The position numbers and the translations under genes were made by a program. Below the pieces are notes generated by a model that ran no database searches, was not told the DNA's origin, and saw only the letters and a list, made by a program, of their open reading frames with translations. Below are positions 32,066-32,830 of a stretch of 32,830 nucleotides of DNA, in pieces. Position 1 is the stretch's first letter; every line of letters starts with the position of its first letter. Source of the stretch: Bacillota bacterium (GTDB lineage Bacteria; Bacillota; Clostridia; Lachnospirales; Lachnospiraceae); the NCBI GenBank assembly GCA_023460575.1, contig JAEWPQ010000102.1, forward strand, positions 1 to 32,830, read 5' to 3'.

Positions 32066-32099
32066 GGCTGCAGGAGATATGTCCTGCGGCCGTTTTTTT
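32066..32099 (+). terminator. Terminator of the fatty-acid operon
   Basis: A 10-bp GC-rich stem (32066-32075 with 32082-32091, one G-T pair) and a 6-nt loop, followed by G and seven T residues. It lies 6 nt after the last stop codon and separates the operon from spmA. Confidence 0.92.
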
Positions 32100-32174
32100 G
32101 ATGAAAAGAACATTTCATAATCTCTGCCTTTGGAGAATAGGATAAAAAGAAAACAATGAAATGTGGATTGACGG

Positions 32175-32792
32175 ATGTTAAATTATCTCTGGGCATTTAT
32201 GATACTGACAGGAGTCATCTGGGGAGCGCTTCATGGTAATTTAAGTGCTGTAACTGATGGCGCACTTACCTCTGCAAAGGAGGCGGTTATGCTGTGCATT
32301 ACCATGCTTGGAATTATGTCTTTCTGGACCGGACTAATGGAAATTGGAAGAAAGTCGGGGCTTATTGAGCGGTTGTCTTCAAAAATGGGGCCAGTACTTC
32401 ATTTTCTGTTTCCAAAGATTCCTGATAAACATCCTTCTCTGGAATATATTTCTACCAATATTATTGCAAACATTCTGGGGCTGGGCTGGGCAGCTACGCC
32501 TGCCGGACTGAAAGCCATGGAGTCTTTAAAAGATCTGGAGGAGACCAGGAGAAAGGATTATTCTCAGGGAAAGAAAATCCACAAACCGGTTTCGGAAGGA
32601 ACCGCCAGTAATGAGATGTGTACTTTTATGATTATTAACATATCGTCACTTCAACTGATTCCCGTCAATATGATTGCTTATAGAAGCCAGTACGGCAGTC
32701 CGGATCCGACGGCAATTGTAGGGCCGGCTATCTTAGCAACGCTGTTTTCTACGGTAATAGGAGTGGCTTTGTGTAAGCTGCTTGACCGGTAA
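32175..32792 (+). CDS. spmA: Spore maturation protein A
   Basis: A 205-aa membrane protein with a nucleoside-recognition/Gate domain, the SpmA family required in Bacillus for normal spore-core dehydration together with SpmB. It has several hydrophobic segments, and the family-typical stretches ILGLGWAATPAGLKAMESL (about 96-114) and ASNEMCTFMIINISSLQLIP. Length is close to Bacillus SpmA (about 196). The ribosome binding site is weak (GTGGAT region), and a 9-bp inverted repeat flanks the leader at 32110-32118 and 32156-32164. spmB would be expected next, but the window ends 38 nt after the stop. Its presence indicates an endospore former. Confidence 0.93.
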   Translation: MLNYLWAFMILTGVIWGALHGNLSAVTDGALTSAKEAVMLCITMLGIMSFWTGLMEIGRKSGLIERLSSKMGPVLHFLFPKIPDKHPSLEYISTNIIANILGLGWAATPAGLKAMESLKDLEETRRKDYSQGKKIHKPVSEGTASNEMCTFMIINISSLQLIPVNMIAYRSQYGSPDPTAIVGPAILATLFSTVIGVALCKLLDR

Positions 32793-32830
32793 CAGTTAAC
32801 AAAACTAAAAACACGCCGGTTCTCCAATCA

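Noticed and set aside
1..32830. CRISPR arrays, insertion sequences, prophage or toxin-antitoxin genes
   Set aside because: No regularly spaced repeats, transposase-like frames or phage proteins were found in any part of the window.

Overview
The window reads as chromosome of an endospore-forming Firmicute, most likely a Lachnospiraceae (Clostridium cluster XIVa) member. This is inferred from three things: a FabK-based type II fatty-acid operon, a spore maturation gene (spmA), and large YesM/YesN/AraC-controlled sugar ABC transporter loci. No species can be named from the sequence alone. Gene starts are mostly supported by strong GGAGG-type ribosome binding sites, and most operons end in clear intrinsic terminators.

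Layout. (1) 1-147: the 3' end of one tRNA, then tRNA-Lys(TTT) and a terminator. (2) 177-2627: a small unknown protein (minus strand), diverging from an Orn/Lys/Arg decarboxylase and a guanylate-kinase-like protein. (3) 2690-17902: a 15-kb carbohydrate uptake region built around a divergent control point near 10.5 kb. To its left (minus strand) run a YesN-type response regulator, a short YesM-type histidine kinase with almost no extracellular part, and a protein shaped like a double sugar-ABC ATPase but lacking its catalytic motifs. A separately promoted ribose-type (CUT2) binding protein-ATPase-permease operon follows. To the right (plus strand) run a membrane-anchored AraC regulator, a CUT1-type permease pair, its binding lipoprotein, and a cytoplasmic alpha/beta hydrolase. 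(4) 17947-21568: holB, ricT (yaaT), trmN6 (yabB) and rsmI. (5) 21578-32060: fabH-acpP-fabK-fabD-fabG-fabF-accB-fabZ-accC-accDA (fused) and a nitronate-monooxygenase/FabK-like gene. (6) 32175-32792: spmA.

Blocks 2 and 4 resemble the two halves of the Bacillus yaaO-tmk-...-holB-yaaT-yabB-rsmI neighbourhood, so the sugar region may have been inserted into an old syntenic block. The fatty-acid operon has the streptococcal gene order without a local fabT. It still shows two inverted repeats of FabT-box shape (TTTG-N5-CAAA): one at the predicted transcription start of fabH, the other upstream of acpP.

The most unusual item is the three-gene unit at 6435-10477. A histidine kinase with no evident sensor domain is translationally coupled to a pseudo-ATPase derived from a sugar transporter, next to a complete transporter of the same class. 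I propose that the pseudo-ATPase links transporter state or cytoplasmic sugar to the two-component system. This is a hypothesis from gene architecture only.
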